The translations under genes and the position numbers were made by a program. A DNA stretch of 6,981 nucleotides from Stenotrophomonas sp. (lineage in GTDB: Bacteria > Pseudomonadota > Gammaproteobacteria > Xanthomonadales > Xanthomonadaceae). The DNA lies in the NCBI GenBank assembly GCA_003510825.1, contig DOKO01000228.1:1-6981 (forward strand). The letters are read 5' to 3'. Shown here in pieces: positions 1-6,963 of the stretch; position 1 is the stretch's first letter; the number at the start of each line of letters is the position of its first letter. The notes under the pieces were generated by a model. That model was not told the DNA's origin. It was given only the letters and a program-made list of their open reading frames with translations, and searched no databases.

Positions 1-255
1 CGTGATCGGGCTTTCGCGTTCGGATTCGCGCACGAAGAAGCGGTCCGAGCGCGCGTACAACTTCCAGTCGATCTGACGCAGTTCGTCGCCGGGTTCGTAG
101 GCGCGGTACTGGGCGAATTCCAGGCCGGCACCGCGGCTGCGGCTGGCGTGCTGGCCGATGCCGCTGGCGCCGCTGGCCAGGCGCGGCCGCAGGCGCAACG
201 TGCGCAGGCGCGCACGCAGTTCCGGTGGCAGGGTCAGCGGTGTGCTGGTGCTCAC
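1..255 (-). CDS. DUF58 domain protein, N-terminal part (runs off the window)
   Basis: Partial gene: 85 codons are present and the frame is open to the window edge. I chose the GTG at 255-253, 7 nt after the MoxR stop. No strong Shine-Dalgarno is visible there (a weak GGGTTGAAG lies across the MoxR stop), so translational coupling to MoxR is likely. The DUF58 signature is unmistakable: H36-x-S-R-S-R-G followed by EFAQYRAYEPGDELRQIDW (residues 46-64) and a run of A-R-S-D-R-F-F-V-R-E after it. DUF58 proteins are nearly always encoded next to a MoxR ATPase and are thought to work with it. Some family members carry N-terminal membrane segments and a C-terminal von Willebrand A-like fold; this one starts directly with the soluble DUF58 core and shows no transmembrane segment in the part seen. 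Biochemical role is not established. Family assignment is very secure; the C-terminal half cannot be judged here. Confidence 0.93.
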   Translation of the reverse strand, partial: MSTSTPLTLPPELRARLRTLRLRPRLASGASGIGQHASRSRGAGLEFAQYRAYEPGDELRQIDWKLYARSDRFFVRESERESPIT

Positions 256-262
256 GCGTGCT

Positions 263-1246
<984 letters not shown>

Positions 1247-1259
1247 GGCGGTGGTCCGT

Positions 1260-1967
1260 TCAATTGTTCAACGCGTACATCACGATGTTGACGCCGAAGC
1301 GGGTGTTGTCTTCGGCCAGGAAGCGCTTGTTGCGCCAGTCGTAGTCCCACTCGCAGCCGTAATCCTTGTTGCTGTAGAGCAGGCCCAGGCGGCCATCGAC
1401 CTCGATGCCCTTCAGGTAGTCGTGCACCAGGTCATCGCCCCAGCCGTTGAGCTCGAAGCCGGTAGCGGGCGGGCCGTCGGGGAAGCGGAAGAAGCTGCGG
1501 TACAGCGCATGGCTGTTGGGCAGCTTCTGCAGGGCCCTGGGCCCGAACAGCCGGCCCATCTGCGCCTCGAACGAGGTGGCGAACAGGCCGTCGATGTCAT
1601 GGTTGCAGTCGTCGACGAAGACGAAGCCGCCGTTGCGCACGTAGCGCACGAAGTTCTGCCGCTCGGCAGCGTTGAACTCCACCAGCGTGTGCCCGGCCAG
1701 GTAGCAGAACGGCGCCTCCAGCATGCGCGGGTCGGCCAGGGCCACCACGTGTTCCTGCGGGTCGACGCGCAGCGAGGTGTAGTCGATCAGCGAGGTGATC
1801 AGGTTGGACGGCATGCGCGCGTCCACGTCCCAATCGCCAGAGTCGTACTGCAGGCGGGTGAACCAGAAGTCGTAGCGCGAACTGCGCGGGCCTGACTGCG
1901 CGAAGGCCGGCAGCGCCGCCGCCGAAGCGGCAGCGGCCAACCAGCGCAGGCAGCCCCGCCGATCCAT
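1260..1967 (-). CDS. DUF4159 domain protein with a twin-arginine-like signal peptide
   Basis: A 235-residue protein that I place in DUF4159 from its pattern: RLQYDSGDWD (38-47), an alanine/glycine-bounded hydrophobic FCYLAGH (87-93), GGFVFVDDC (113-121), SHALYRSFF (152-160), NKDYGCEWDYD (200-210) and FGVNIVMYAL (224-233). DUF4159 is thought to have a glutamine-amidotransferase-like fold, but no reaction is assigned. The N-terminus MDRRGCLRWL plus an alanine-rich stretch and AFA before Q24 reads as a signal peptide cleaved after about residue 23. The R3-R4 pair fits a Tat motif, but with Cys at the usual Phe position, so Sec export is also possible. The ATG (1967-1965) overlaps the stop of the preceding gene by one base (TGATG), and there is no good Shine-Dalgarno, so translational coupling is likely. 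DUF4159 genes are often found near MoxR/DUF58 genes, as here. Function unknown. Confidence 0.85.
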   Translation of the reverse strand: MDRRGCLRWLAAAASAAALPAFAQSGPRSSRYDFWFTRLQYDSGDWDVDARMPSNLITSLIDYTSLRVDPQEHVVALADPRMLEAPFCYLAGHTLVEFNAAERQNFVRYVRNGGFVFVDDCNHDIDGLFATSFEAQMGRLFGPRALQKLPNSHALYRSFFRFPDGPPATGFELNGWGDDLVHDYLKGIEVDGRLGLLYSNKDYGCEWDYDWRNKRFLAEDNTRFGVNIVMYALNN

Positions 1968-3301
1968 CAGACCGCGTCGGACAGCGAGGTGAAGGTGAAA
2001 TCGCGCAGCTTCATCGGCGGGATCATCATCACGTAGCTGGATTCATCACCGGCCACGCGCACCGGCTTGCCCAGCTCTTCGATGTTGTTGAGCATGATCA
2101 CCGGCGATTCATTGAAGCGGAAATTCTTCACCGGATGCTTGATCTGGCCGTTCTCGATGTAGAAGGTGCCATCGCGGGTCAGGCCGGTCAGCAGCACGGT
2201 CTGCGGGTCGACCATGCGGATGTACCAGGTGCGGGTGACCAGGATGCCCTTCTGGGTGCCGCGTACCAGATCGGCTGTGCTCTTGTCGCCACCGCTCATC
2301 AGCAGGTTGCCCGGCGTGGCCTTGGCGGTCTTGCCCTGCTTCTGTGCCCAGAAGCGCGAGTAGTCCAGGTTGGCGACCTTGCCGTTCTCGATGATGGCCA
2401 TGCGCTCGCGCGGCATGCCCTCGCCATCCCACGGCAGCACCGGTGCGTCGGCATGCCACGGGTCGGCGTACATGCTCACGCGCGGGTCGTAGACCTGCTC
2501 GCCCAGCTTGTTGCCGCCGCCCTTCTTGGACAGGAAGCTGCGGCCTTCATCGGCCGAGCGTGCGCTGAAGAAGTTCATCATGAAGCTGATCAGGCCCGCG
2601 GCGGCGGCCGGTTCCAGGATGACCGTGTACTTGCCCGGTTCCAGCGCCTTGGCTTCCGAGGATTCGGTGGCCTTGCGCATGGCGATGCGGATGTCCTGGT
2701 CGGCCTTGAAGTCCGCTGCGTCCTTCAGGTTGCGGCCGACCCAGCCCGAACCGCGGCCGTCTTCGGTACGCACGGTGCAGGTGTAATCGAAGTTCGTGCT
2801 GCGCTGGTAGCCGAAGTTGCCGTTGCTGTTGGCGGTGGCATAGAAGCCCTGGCCATCTTCCAGGAAGCCGGCGGCGATCAGGCCGTTGCCACGGCACGGC
2901 GCGATGGAATCGGCGGCGACCTTGGCGCGGAACGCCGGATCGATGGCAGCGGTGGATTCGCTGAAGGTGGGGCTGGCGCGGTAGGTCTGCTTGCCGATGG
3001 CCGGCATGAACTCCGGGTTCTCCGGGGCCAGGCGGGCCAGGTCCTCGGCGCGGCGCACGACGCGTTCCAGCGCGGCATCGTCGAACTCGTTGATCGAGGC
3101 GGTGCCCACGCGCTTGCCGAAGGCCACGGTGACGGCCAGCTCGGTGTTGTCCACGATGCCACTGGTGGAGACGTTGTTCAGGGCGAAACGGATGTTGCCG
3201 TTGATGGAACCGGCCAGTACGGCGGTGCACTCATCGGCCTTGGACAGGGCGATGACCTTGTCGAGGATGGCCTTGGCCTGGGCTTCGGTGAAGATACTCA
3301 T
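1967..3301 (-). CDS. TldE/PmbA-type protein, zinc motif absent (putative partner of the TldD paralogues)
   Basis: A 444-residue member of the TldD/PmbA (peptidase U62) family. Family features: an N-terminal domain with SGIVDNTELAVTVAFGKRVGTAS (48-70), the EPGKYTVILEP strand (221-231), YDPRVSMYADP (271-281), then IENGKVANLDYSRFWA (304-319) and a C-terminal PmbA-type end GTFYIENGQIKHPVKNF (378-394). The stretch LEPAAAAGLISFMM (229-242) lines up with the position where the neighbouring TldD proteins carry HExxxH, and no HExxxH occurs anywhere, as in TldE of E. coli, the non-catalytic half of the TldD/TldE peptidase. It most likely pairs with one or both TldD proteins encoded just upstream (21-nt gap). 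The ATG start has the clearest ribosome binding site of the operon, AGGAG at 3312-3316 with a 10-nt spacer. Unlike its neighbours it has no signal peptide: the N-terminus MSIFTEAQAKAILDKVIALS is an amphipathic helix. The 3' end overlaps the DUF4159 start by one base. Confidence 0.9.
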   Translation of the reverse strand: MSIFTEAQAKAILDKVIALSKADECTAVLAGSINGNIRFALNNVSTSGIVDNTELAVTVAFGKRVGTASINEFDDAALERVVRRAEDLARLAPENPEFMPAIGKQTYRASPTFSESTAAIDPAFRAKVAADSIAPCRGNGLIAAGFLEDGQGFYATANSNGNFGYQRSTNFDYTCTVRTEDGRGSGWVGRNLKDAADFKADQDIRIAMRKATESSEAKALEPGKYTVILEPAAAAGLISFMMNFFSARSADEGRSFLSKKGGGNKLGEQVYDPRVSMYADPWHADAPVLPWDGEGMPRERMAIIENGKVANLDYSRFWAQKQGKTAKATPGNLLMSGGDKSTADLVRGTQKGILVTRTWYIRMVDPQTVLLTGLTRDGTFYIENGQIKHPVKNFRFNESPVIMLNNIEELGKPVRVAGDESSYVMMIPPMKLRDFTFTSLSDAV

Positions 3302-3311
3302 GGTGTAAGGG

Positions 3312-3316
3312 CTCCT
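3312..3316 (-). promoter_or_regulatory. Ribosome binding site of the TldE/PmbA-like gene
   Basis: AGGAG on the minus strand, 10 nt before the ATG at 3301-3299. It is the only consensus-quality Shine-Dalgarno with an ATG start in the window, which suggests the partner subunit is translated at least as strongly as the two TldD copies that start with TTG and GTG. Confidence 0.7.
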
Positions 3317-3322
3317 GACCGG

Positions 3323-4957
3323 TCAGCCGAGGCTGCGTGCGGTGTTGATGACGTTGATGCCGTTGAAGCGCGCGGTGGACGAGCCATGCGAGACCGCCGA
3401 GACCTGGCCCGGCTGGCCCTTGCCGTCGAAGAACGAACCGCCCAGGCGGTAGTCGCGCTCGTCGGCCACGGCGGTGCAGGCGTTCCAGAACTCCGGCGTG
3501 CGGATCTGGTAGGCCACGTCTTCCAGCATGCGGGTGATCTTGCCGTTCTTGATCTCGTAGAACAGCTGGCCGCCGAACTGCGCGTTGTAGCGCTGCTGGT
3601 CGATGGAGAACGAGCCGTCGCCGATGATGTAGATGCCGTTCTCGACGTCCTTGATCATGTCCGGGACGCTGAGCGGGGTCTTGCCCGGCGCCATCGACAC
3701 GTTGGCCATGCGCTGGAACTGCACGCTGGACCAGGAATCGGCGTAGCAGCAGCCATCGGACTCGGTCTTGCCAAGGATGTGGGCCTGGTCGCGGATGGTC
3801 TGGTAGTCGACCAGCTTGCCGTTGCTGATCAGGTCCCAGCGCTTGCACTTCACGCCTTCATCGTCGTAAGCGACCGCGCCGAGGCTGCCCGGCTGGGTCT
3901 TGTCGGCGAAGATGTTGACGTGCTCGCTGCCGTACTGGAAATGCTGCTCGCGCTTGTCCAGGGTGGCGAAGCTGGTGCCGGCGTAGTTGGCTTCGTAGCC
4001 GAGCACGCGGTCGAGTTCGAGCGGGTGGCCGATCGACTCGTGGATGGTCAGCCAGGTATGCGACGGATCGAGGATCAGGTCGTACTTGCCGGGCTTCACC
4101 GACGGTGCCTTCAGCTTCTCCTGCGCCTGCTTGGCTGCAGCAATGGCGTCTTCCTTCATGTCGTAGGAGGAGCCGTAGTTCACCACGCCGTTGGGGGTGA
4201 GCACCTTGCCGGCGGCGGCGCCGTCCAGGTACTCGTAGCCCAGGCCCATCGGTGCGGACAGGCCTTCGCGGGTGCGGAACTTGCCGCTGGCCTTGTCGAT
4301 GGCGGTGATCGTCATCGGTGCCCAGATGCGGTGCACGTCCTGGTCGATGTAGGAACCATCGGTGGAGGCGAAGTACTTCTGCTCGTTGACCAGGAACAGC
4401 ATCGAATTGACGAAGCTGGCGCCGGCGCCCATCGCGGCGGCGTTGACGTCCAGCAGCAGGTCGACCTTTTCCTTGATCGGCACGTCCATGGCGTTCTTGC
4501 GGATCGGCGTGCGCCAGCTCACTTCACCCACGCCCGGCGCCTTGGCCAGCTGCACCGGTGCGGTCTGCACGCCGGCGTTCGCCTTGGCGATGGCGGCGGC
4601 CTGCTGCGCGGCGCGGGCCACGTCGGCGGTGCCCAGCGCATTGGTGGCGGCAAAGCCCCAGGCGCCGTTGACGATCACGCGGATGCCGACGCCGGTCGAC
4701 TCCGTGTTCACCACGTTCTGCACCTTGTCCTCGCGGGTGATGACGAACTGCCGCAGGTAGCGGCCGATGCGCACATCGCAGTAGGTGGCGCCAGCGCTGC
4801 GAGCGGCCTGCAGCGCGGCATCGGCCAGGCGCTTCTTCAGCCCCAGGTCGAGGCTGGACTGCAGCTGTTCGGCGGCGATCGCCTTGCCGAAGAACGACGG
4901 CACGATCAGGCCGCCCGCGGTAAGCCCGGTCAGGGCGAGGAAGTCACGTCTCTGCAA
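3323..4957 (-). CDS. TldD-family zinc metalloprotease with Tat signal peptide (second paralogue)
   Basis: A 544-residue TldD-type (peptidase U62) protein. I chose the TTG at 4957-4955: it has GGAG 7 nt upstream, and it puts the protein start at MQRRDFLALTG, matching the start of the paralogue. A longer frame (to 5125) would overlap the upstream gene by over 130 nt. Residues 1-29 read as a Tat signal: RRDFL (3-7), hydrophobic LALTGLTAGGLIVP, and cleavage near AIA-AE (26-30). Family core: YCDVRIGRY (59-67), GVGIRVIVNGAWGFA (89-103), PGKYDLILDP (289-298), the zinc motif HESIGH (306-311, catalytic E307), GSLGAVAYDDEG (357-368), and the C-terminal DGKGQPGQVSAVSHGSS (511-527). Where E. coli TldD has Cys-Gly-Lys, this protein has D511-G-K. 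It is about 74% identical to the gene upstream by my own residue count (378 of 514). TldD proteins form the catalytic half of a peptidase cutting unfolded peptides; here the site of action is probably periplasmic. Substrate unknown. Confidence 0.93.
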   Translation of the reverse strand: MQRRDFLALTGLTAGGLIVPSFFGKAIAAEQLQSSLDLGLKKRLADAALQAARSAGATYCDVRIGRYLRQFVITREDKVQNVVNTESTGVGIRVIVNGAWGFAATNALGTADVARAAQQAAAIAKANAGVQTAPVQLAKAPGVGEVSWRTPIRKNAMDVPIKEKVDLLLDVNAAAMGAGASFVNSMLFLVNEQKYFASTDGSYIDQDVHRIWAPMTITAIDKASGKFRTREGLSAPMGLGYEYLDGAAAGKVLTPNGVVNYGSSYDMKEDAIAAAKQAQEKLKAPSVKPGKYDLILDPSHTWLTIHESIGHPLELDRVLGYEANYAGTSFATLDKREQHFQYGSEHVNIFADKTQPGSLGAVAYDDEGVKCKRWDLISNGKLVDYQTIRDQAHILGKTESDGCCYADSWSSVQFQRMANVSMAPGKTPLSVPDMIKDVENGIYIIGDGSFSIDQQRYNAQFGGQLFYEIKNGKITRMLEDVAYQIRTPEFWNACTAVADERDYRLGGSFFDGKGQPGQVSAVSHGSSTARFNGINVINTARSLG

Positions 4958-5660
4958 GGCAGCTCTCCACGTCGAAGGATGGGACGACTCAGGCGCCGAG
5001 ACTGCGCGCGGTGTTGATGATGTTGATGCCGTTGAAGCGGGTGGTGGACGATCCGTGCGAGACCGCCGATACCTGCGCGGGCTGGCCCTTGCCATCGAAG
5101 AAGGAACCGCCGAGGCGGAAGTCACGCTGGTCGCAGATCGCGGTGCAGGCGTTCCAGAACTCCGGCGTGCGGATCTGGTAGGCCGCGTCCTCGACCATGC
5201 CGGCGATCCTGCCGTCCTTGATCTGGTAGTACAGCTGGCCGCCGAACTGCGCGTTGTAGCGCTGCTGGTCGATGGAATAGGAGCCGCGGCCGTGGATCCA
5301 GATGCCGTTCTCCACGTCCTTGATCATGTCGTCCACGCTCAGCGGCGCCTTGCCCGGCGCCAGCGAGACATTGGCCATGCGCTGGAACTGCACGCTGGAC
5401 CACGAATCGGCATAGCTGCAGCCATGCGAAGCCTCGCGGCCCAGAATGTGGGCCTCATCGCGGGTAGCCTGGTAATCGACCAGCACGCCATCGCGCACCA
5501 GGTCCCAGCGCTGGGTTTTCACCCCTTCATCGTCGTAGCCGACCGCACCGAGGCTGCCCGGCTGGGTCTTGTCGGCGAAGAAGGTGACGAGGTCGCTGCC
5601 CCAGCGGAAACCGGCATCGCGCTTGTCCAGGGTGGCGAAGCTGGTGCCGGCGTAGTTGGC
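3562..5660. repeat. Pair of long direct repeats shared by the two TldD paralogues
   Basis: The two TldD genes share perfect runs at a constant offset of 1669 nt: 46 nt (3562-3607 and 5231-5276) and 44 nt (3948-3991 and 5617-5660). The unchanged offset shows that no indel separates these parts. This is coding homology from tandem duplication, and it could support recombination or gene conversion between the copies. Confidence 0.8.
4965..4968 (-). promoter_or_regulatory. Ribosome binding site deciding the TTG start of the second TldD paralogue
   Basis: GGAG on the minus strand, 7 nt before the TTG at 4957-4955, inside the 31-nt gap after the first paralogue's stop. No in-frame ATG or GTG lies in that gap, so this motif and the shared QRR-D/E-FL start decide the choice. 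Confidence 0.65.
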
Positions 5661-6620
5661 CTCGTAGCCCAGCACGCGGTCCAGTTCCAGCGGATGGCCG
5701 ACGTTCTCGTGGATGGTCAGGAACAGGTTGGACGGGTCCAGCACCAGATCGTACTTGCCGGGCTTCACCGAGGGCGCCTTCAGCTTCTCGCGCGCATGGC
5801 GGGCGGCGGCGATGGCGTCCTCGACCGGGTCGTAGGAATCGCGGTAGGCGGTGATGCCGCCGGGCAGCTGCACCTTGCCGCGCGCATCGCCATCGAGGAA
5901 TTCATAGCCCATGCCCATCGGCGAGGACAGCCCGGCACGGGTGCGGAACTTGCCGCTGGCCTTGTCGATGGCGGTGGCGGTGAACGGCAGCCAGATGCGG
6001 TGGATGTCCTGGTCGATGAAGGAACCATCGCTGGAGGCGAAGTACTTCTGTTCGTTGACCAGGAACAGCGTGGAGTTGATGAAGTCCGCGCCGGCATCGA
6101 GCGCGGCGCTGTTGAGCGCCAGCAGCAGTTCGATCTTGTCCTGGATCGGCACTTCCATGGCGTTCTTCCGCACCGGGGTCTGCCAGCGCACCTCTCCCAC
6201 TGCGGGTGTGGGTGCCAGCTGCACCGGACGGGTCTGGATGCTGGCGTTGGCACGGGCGATGGCCGTGGCCTGCTCGATCGCGCCGCGCACGGCGGCCTCG
6301 GTCTGCTGGTGGGTGGCAGCGAAGCCCCAGGCGCCGTTGACCAGAACGCGCACGCCGACACCGGACGACTCGCGGTTGGTCACGTTGCCGACCTGGTGTT
6401 CGCGGGTGATGACCGACTGGTTGAGGTAGCGGCCGATGCGCACGTCGCAGTAGCTGGCCTTGGCCGCACGCGCGGCGGCGAGGGCGACCTCGGCCAGGCG
6501 CCGGCGCTGGGCGGTATCCACCGGCGCGAGCAGCTGCTCGGCCGCGATCAGCCGCGAATGCGGCAGCACCAGGCCGGCAAGGCCCAGACCGGAATACGCC
6601 AGGAACTCACGTCGTTGCAC
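4989..6620 (-). CDS. TldD-family zinc metalloprotease with Tat signal peptide (first paralogue, operon head)
   Basis: A 543-residue TldD-type protein, first gene of the apparent operon. The GTG at 6620-6618 is preferred because it gives MQRREFLAYSG, the same beginning as the downstream paralogue, with a purine-rich AG tract just upstream. A GTG at 6674 would add 18 non-hydrophobic residues and has no ribosome binding site. Residues 1-27 look like a Tat signal: RREFL (3-7), SGLGLAGLVLP, and cleavage near LIA-AE (24-28). Family core: YCDVRIGRY (57-65), GVGVRVLVNGAWGFA (87-101), PGKYDLVLDP (287-296), HENVGH (304-309, catalytic E305), GSLGAVGYDDEG (355-366), and DGKGQPAQVSAVSHGSS (509-525) with D509 at the place of the usual cysteine ligand. 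It aligns to the downstream copy with a single 2-residue gap in the signal-peptide tail plus one extra C-terminal residue. The most divergent mature stretches are about 29-58, 104-120 and 243-268. Thirty-one nt separate it from the second copy. Confidence 0.93.
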   Translation of the reverse strand: MQRREFLAYSGLGLAGLVLPHSRLIAAEQLLAPVDTAQRRRLAEVALAAARAAKASYCDVRIGRYLNQSVITREHQVGNVTNRESSGVGVRVLVNGAWGFAATHQQTEAAVRGAIEQATAIARANASIQTRPVQLAPTPAVGEVRWQTPVRKNAMEVPIQDKIELLLALNSAALDAGADFINSTLFLVNEQKYFASSDGSFIDQDIHRIWLPFTATAIDKASGKFRTRAGLSSPMGMGYEFLDGDARGKVQLPGGITAYRDSYDPVEDAIAAARHAREKLKAPSVKPGKYDLVLDPSNLFLTIHENVGHPLELDRVLGYEANYAGTSFATLDKRDAGFRWGSDLVTFFADKTQPGSLGAVGYDDEGVKTQRWDLVRDGVLVDYQATRDEAHILGREASHGCSYADSWSSVQFQRMANVSLAPGKAPLSVDDMIKDVENGIWIHGRGSYSIDQQRYNAQFGGQLYYQIKDGRIAGMVEDAAYQIRTPEFWNACTAICDQRDFRLGGSFFDGKGQPAQVSAVSHGSSTTRFNGINIINTARSLGA

Positions 6621-6624
6621 AGCG

Positions 6625-6635
6625 TCTCTCTCTCT
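6625..6635 (-). promoter_or_regulatory. AG-repeat ribosome binding region of the first TldD paralogue
   Basis: On the minus strand the 11 nt AGAGAGAGAGA end 4 nt before the GTG start at 6620 (spacer CGCT). The purine run can pair with the anti-Shine-Dalgarno in several registers and supports the GTG rather than the upstream alternative start. Being a dinucleotide repeat, it may also vary in length between strains. Confidence 0.5.
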
Positions 6636-6716
6636 TTCACACCTGTGCGGAGGGCAAAGGACCACTCCGATCACTTGAACTGTCTGACTTTCGCCAGCGC
6701 GGGGCGATCGGGCAAG

Positions 6717-6728
6717 TGACTGCAGTCA
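6717..6728. promoter_or_regulatory. 12-bp perfect palindrome upstream of the operon (candidate operator)
   Basis: TGACTGCAGTCA is a perfect 12-bp palindrome about 97 nt before the GTG of the first gene. A weak promoter-like pair on the minus strand starts next to it: TTGCCC (6710-6715), 17-nt spacer, GAAAGT (6687-6692), the second box matching the -10 consensus at only 3 of 6 positions. A binding site for a dimeric regulator is possible; no regulator family is recognised from the sequence, and a 12-bp palindrome may occur by chance. Confidence 0.25.
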
Positions 6729-6745
6729 TGGTAGGGAGGGTTTCG

Positions 6746-6764
6746 GCAGGGCTTGCAGCCCTGC
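6746..6764. repeat. Inverted repeat, 8-bp stem with 3-nt loop
   Basis: GCAGGGCT and AGCCCTGC are exact reverse complements around TGC. No T tract follows on either strand, so a classical intrinsic terminator is not supported. It marks the operon-side end of the mosaic repeat region. Confidence 0.6.
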
Positions 6765-6866
6765 ACCTGCAGAGGCAACGTCAAATTCAAAAGCGGGCTA
6801 TCCGTGGGATGGCGGGGCGGTGTGGGTGGGCAGGACACGCCGTAAACCCCCCTCCGGGGTCCGGCC

Positions 6867-6882
6867 CAGCCGCTGGCGGCTG
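6867..6882. repeat. Inverted repeat, 7-bp stem with 2-nt spacer
   Basis: CAGCCGC and GCGGCTG are exact reverse complements separated by TG. It sits 7 nt before the larger hairpin at 6890-6927, and the two together may form one structured insert within the mosaic repeat. Confidence 0.55.
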
Positions 6883-6889
6883 TGCGTTC

Positions 6890-6927
6890 GGGCGCTTGCG
6901 AAGCAGTGCTTCGCAAGCAAAGCGCCC
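6890..6927. repeat. Strong inverted repeat with a bulge (hairpin-forming)
   Basis: The inner arms GCTTGCGAAGC (6894-6904) and GCTTCGCAAGC (6908-6918) are perfect 11-bp reverse complements around AGT. Alternatively the outer arms GGGCGC (6890-6895) and GCGCCC (6922-6927) pair, with a 9-bp inner stem and a 5-nt bulge on one side. This is the strongest secondary structure in the window. There is no U-rich tail on either strand, so it is not an obvious terminator. Confidence 0.7.
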
Positions 6928-6947
6928 TCACCCATGGGGGCTTGGTC

Positions 6948-6963
6948 GCGCCATCCATGGCGC
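6948..6963. repeat. Inverted repeat, 7-bp stem with 2-nt spacer
   Basis: GCGCCAT and ATGGCGC are exact reverse complements around CC. The neighbouring CCCATGGG (6931-6938) is an 8-bp perfect palindrome. Both belong to the mosaic region near the window edge. Confidence 0.6.

Noticed and set aside
2135..5017. A 960-codon open frame on the plus strand
   Set aside because: It lies antisense to the TldE-like gene and the second TldD gene, is made mostly of Ala/Gly/Val/Asp-rich low-complexity sequence, and shows no domain. Such frames are common opposite GC-rich genes.
4958..5125. A longer N-terminus for the second TldD paralogue, starting near 5125
   Set aside because: It would overlap the 3' end of the first paralogue by more than 130 nt, and the extra residues are low-complexity Ser/Pro/Arg. 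The TTG at 4957 has its own GGAG and gives a start matching the paralogue.
6687..6715. Sigma70-like promoter TTGCCC, 17 nt, GAAAGT on the minus strand
   Set aside because: The -10 box matches the consensus at only 3 of 6 positions. It is mentioned as context for the palindrome but is too weak to call as a promoter.
4785..6719. A 644-codon open frame on the plus strand that resembles part of the 960-codon one
   Set aside because: The resemblance simply mirrors the homology of the two TldD genes on the other strand. It is an antisense shadow, not a second gene family.
6890..6927. The strong hairpin as an intrinsic terminator
   Set aside because: Neither strand has a T-rich run after the stem, so a rho-independent terminator is not supported; it is kept as an inverted repeat.
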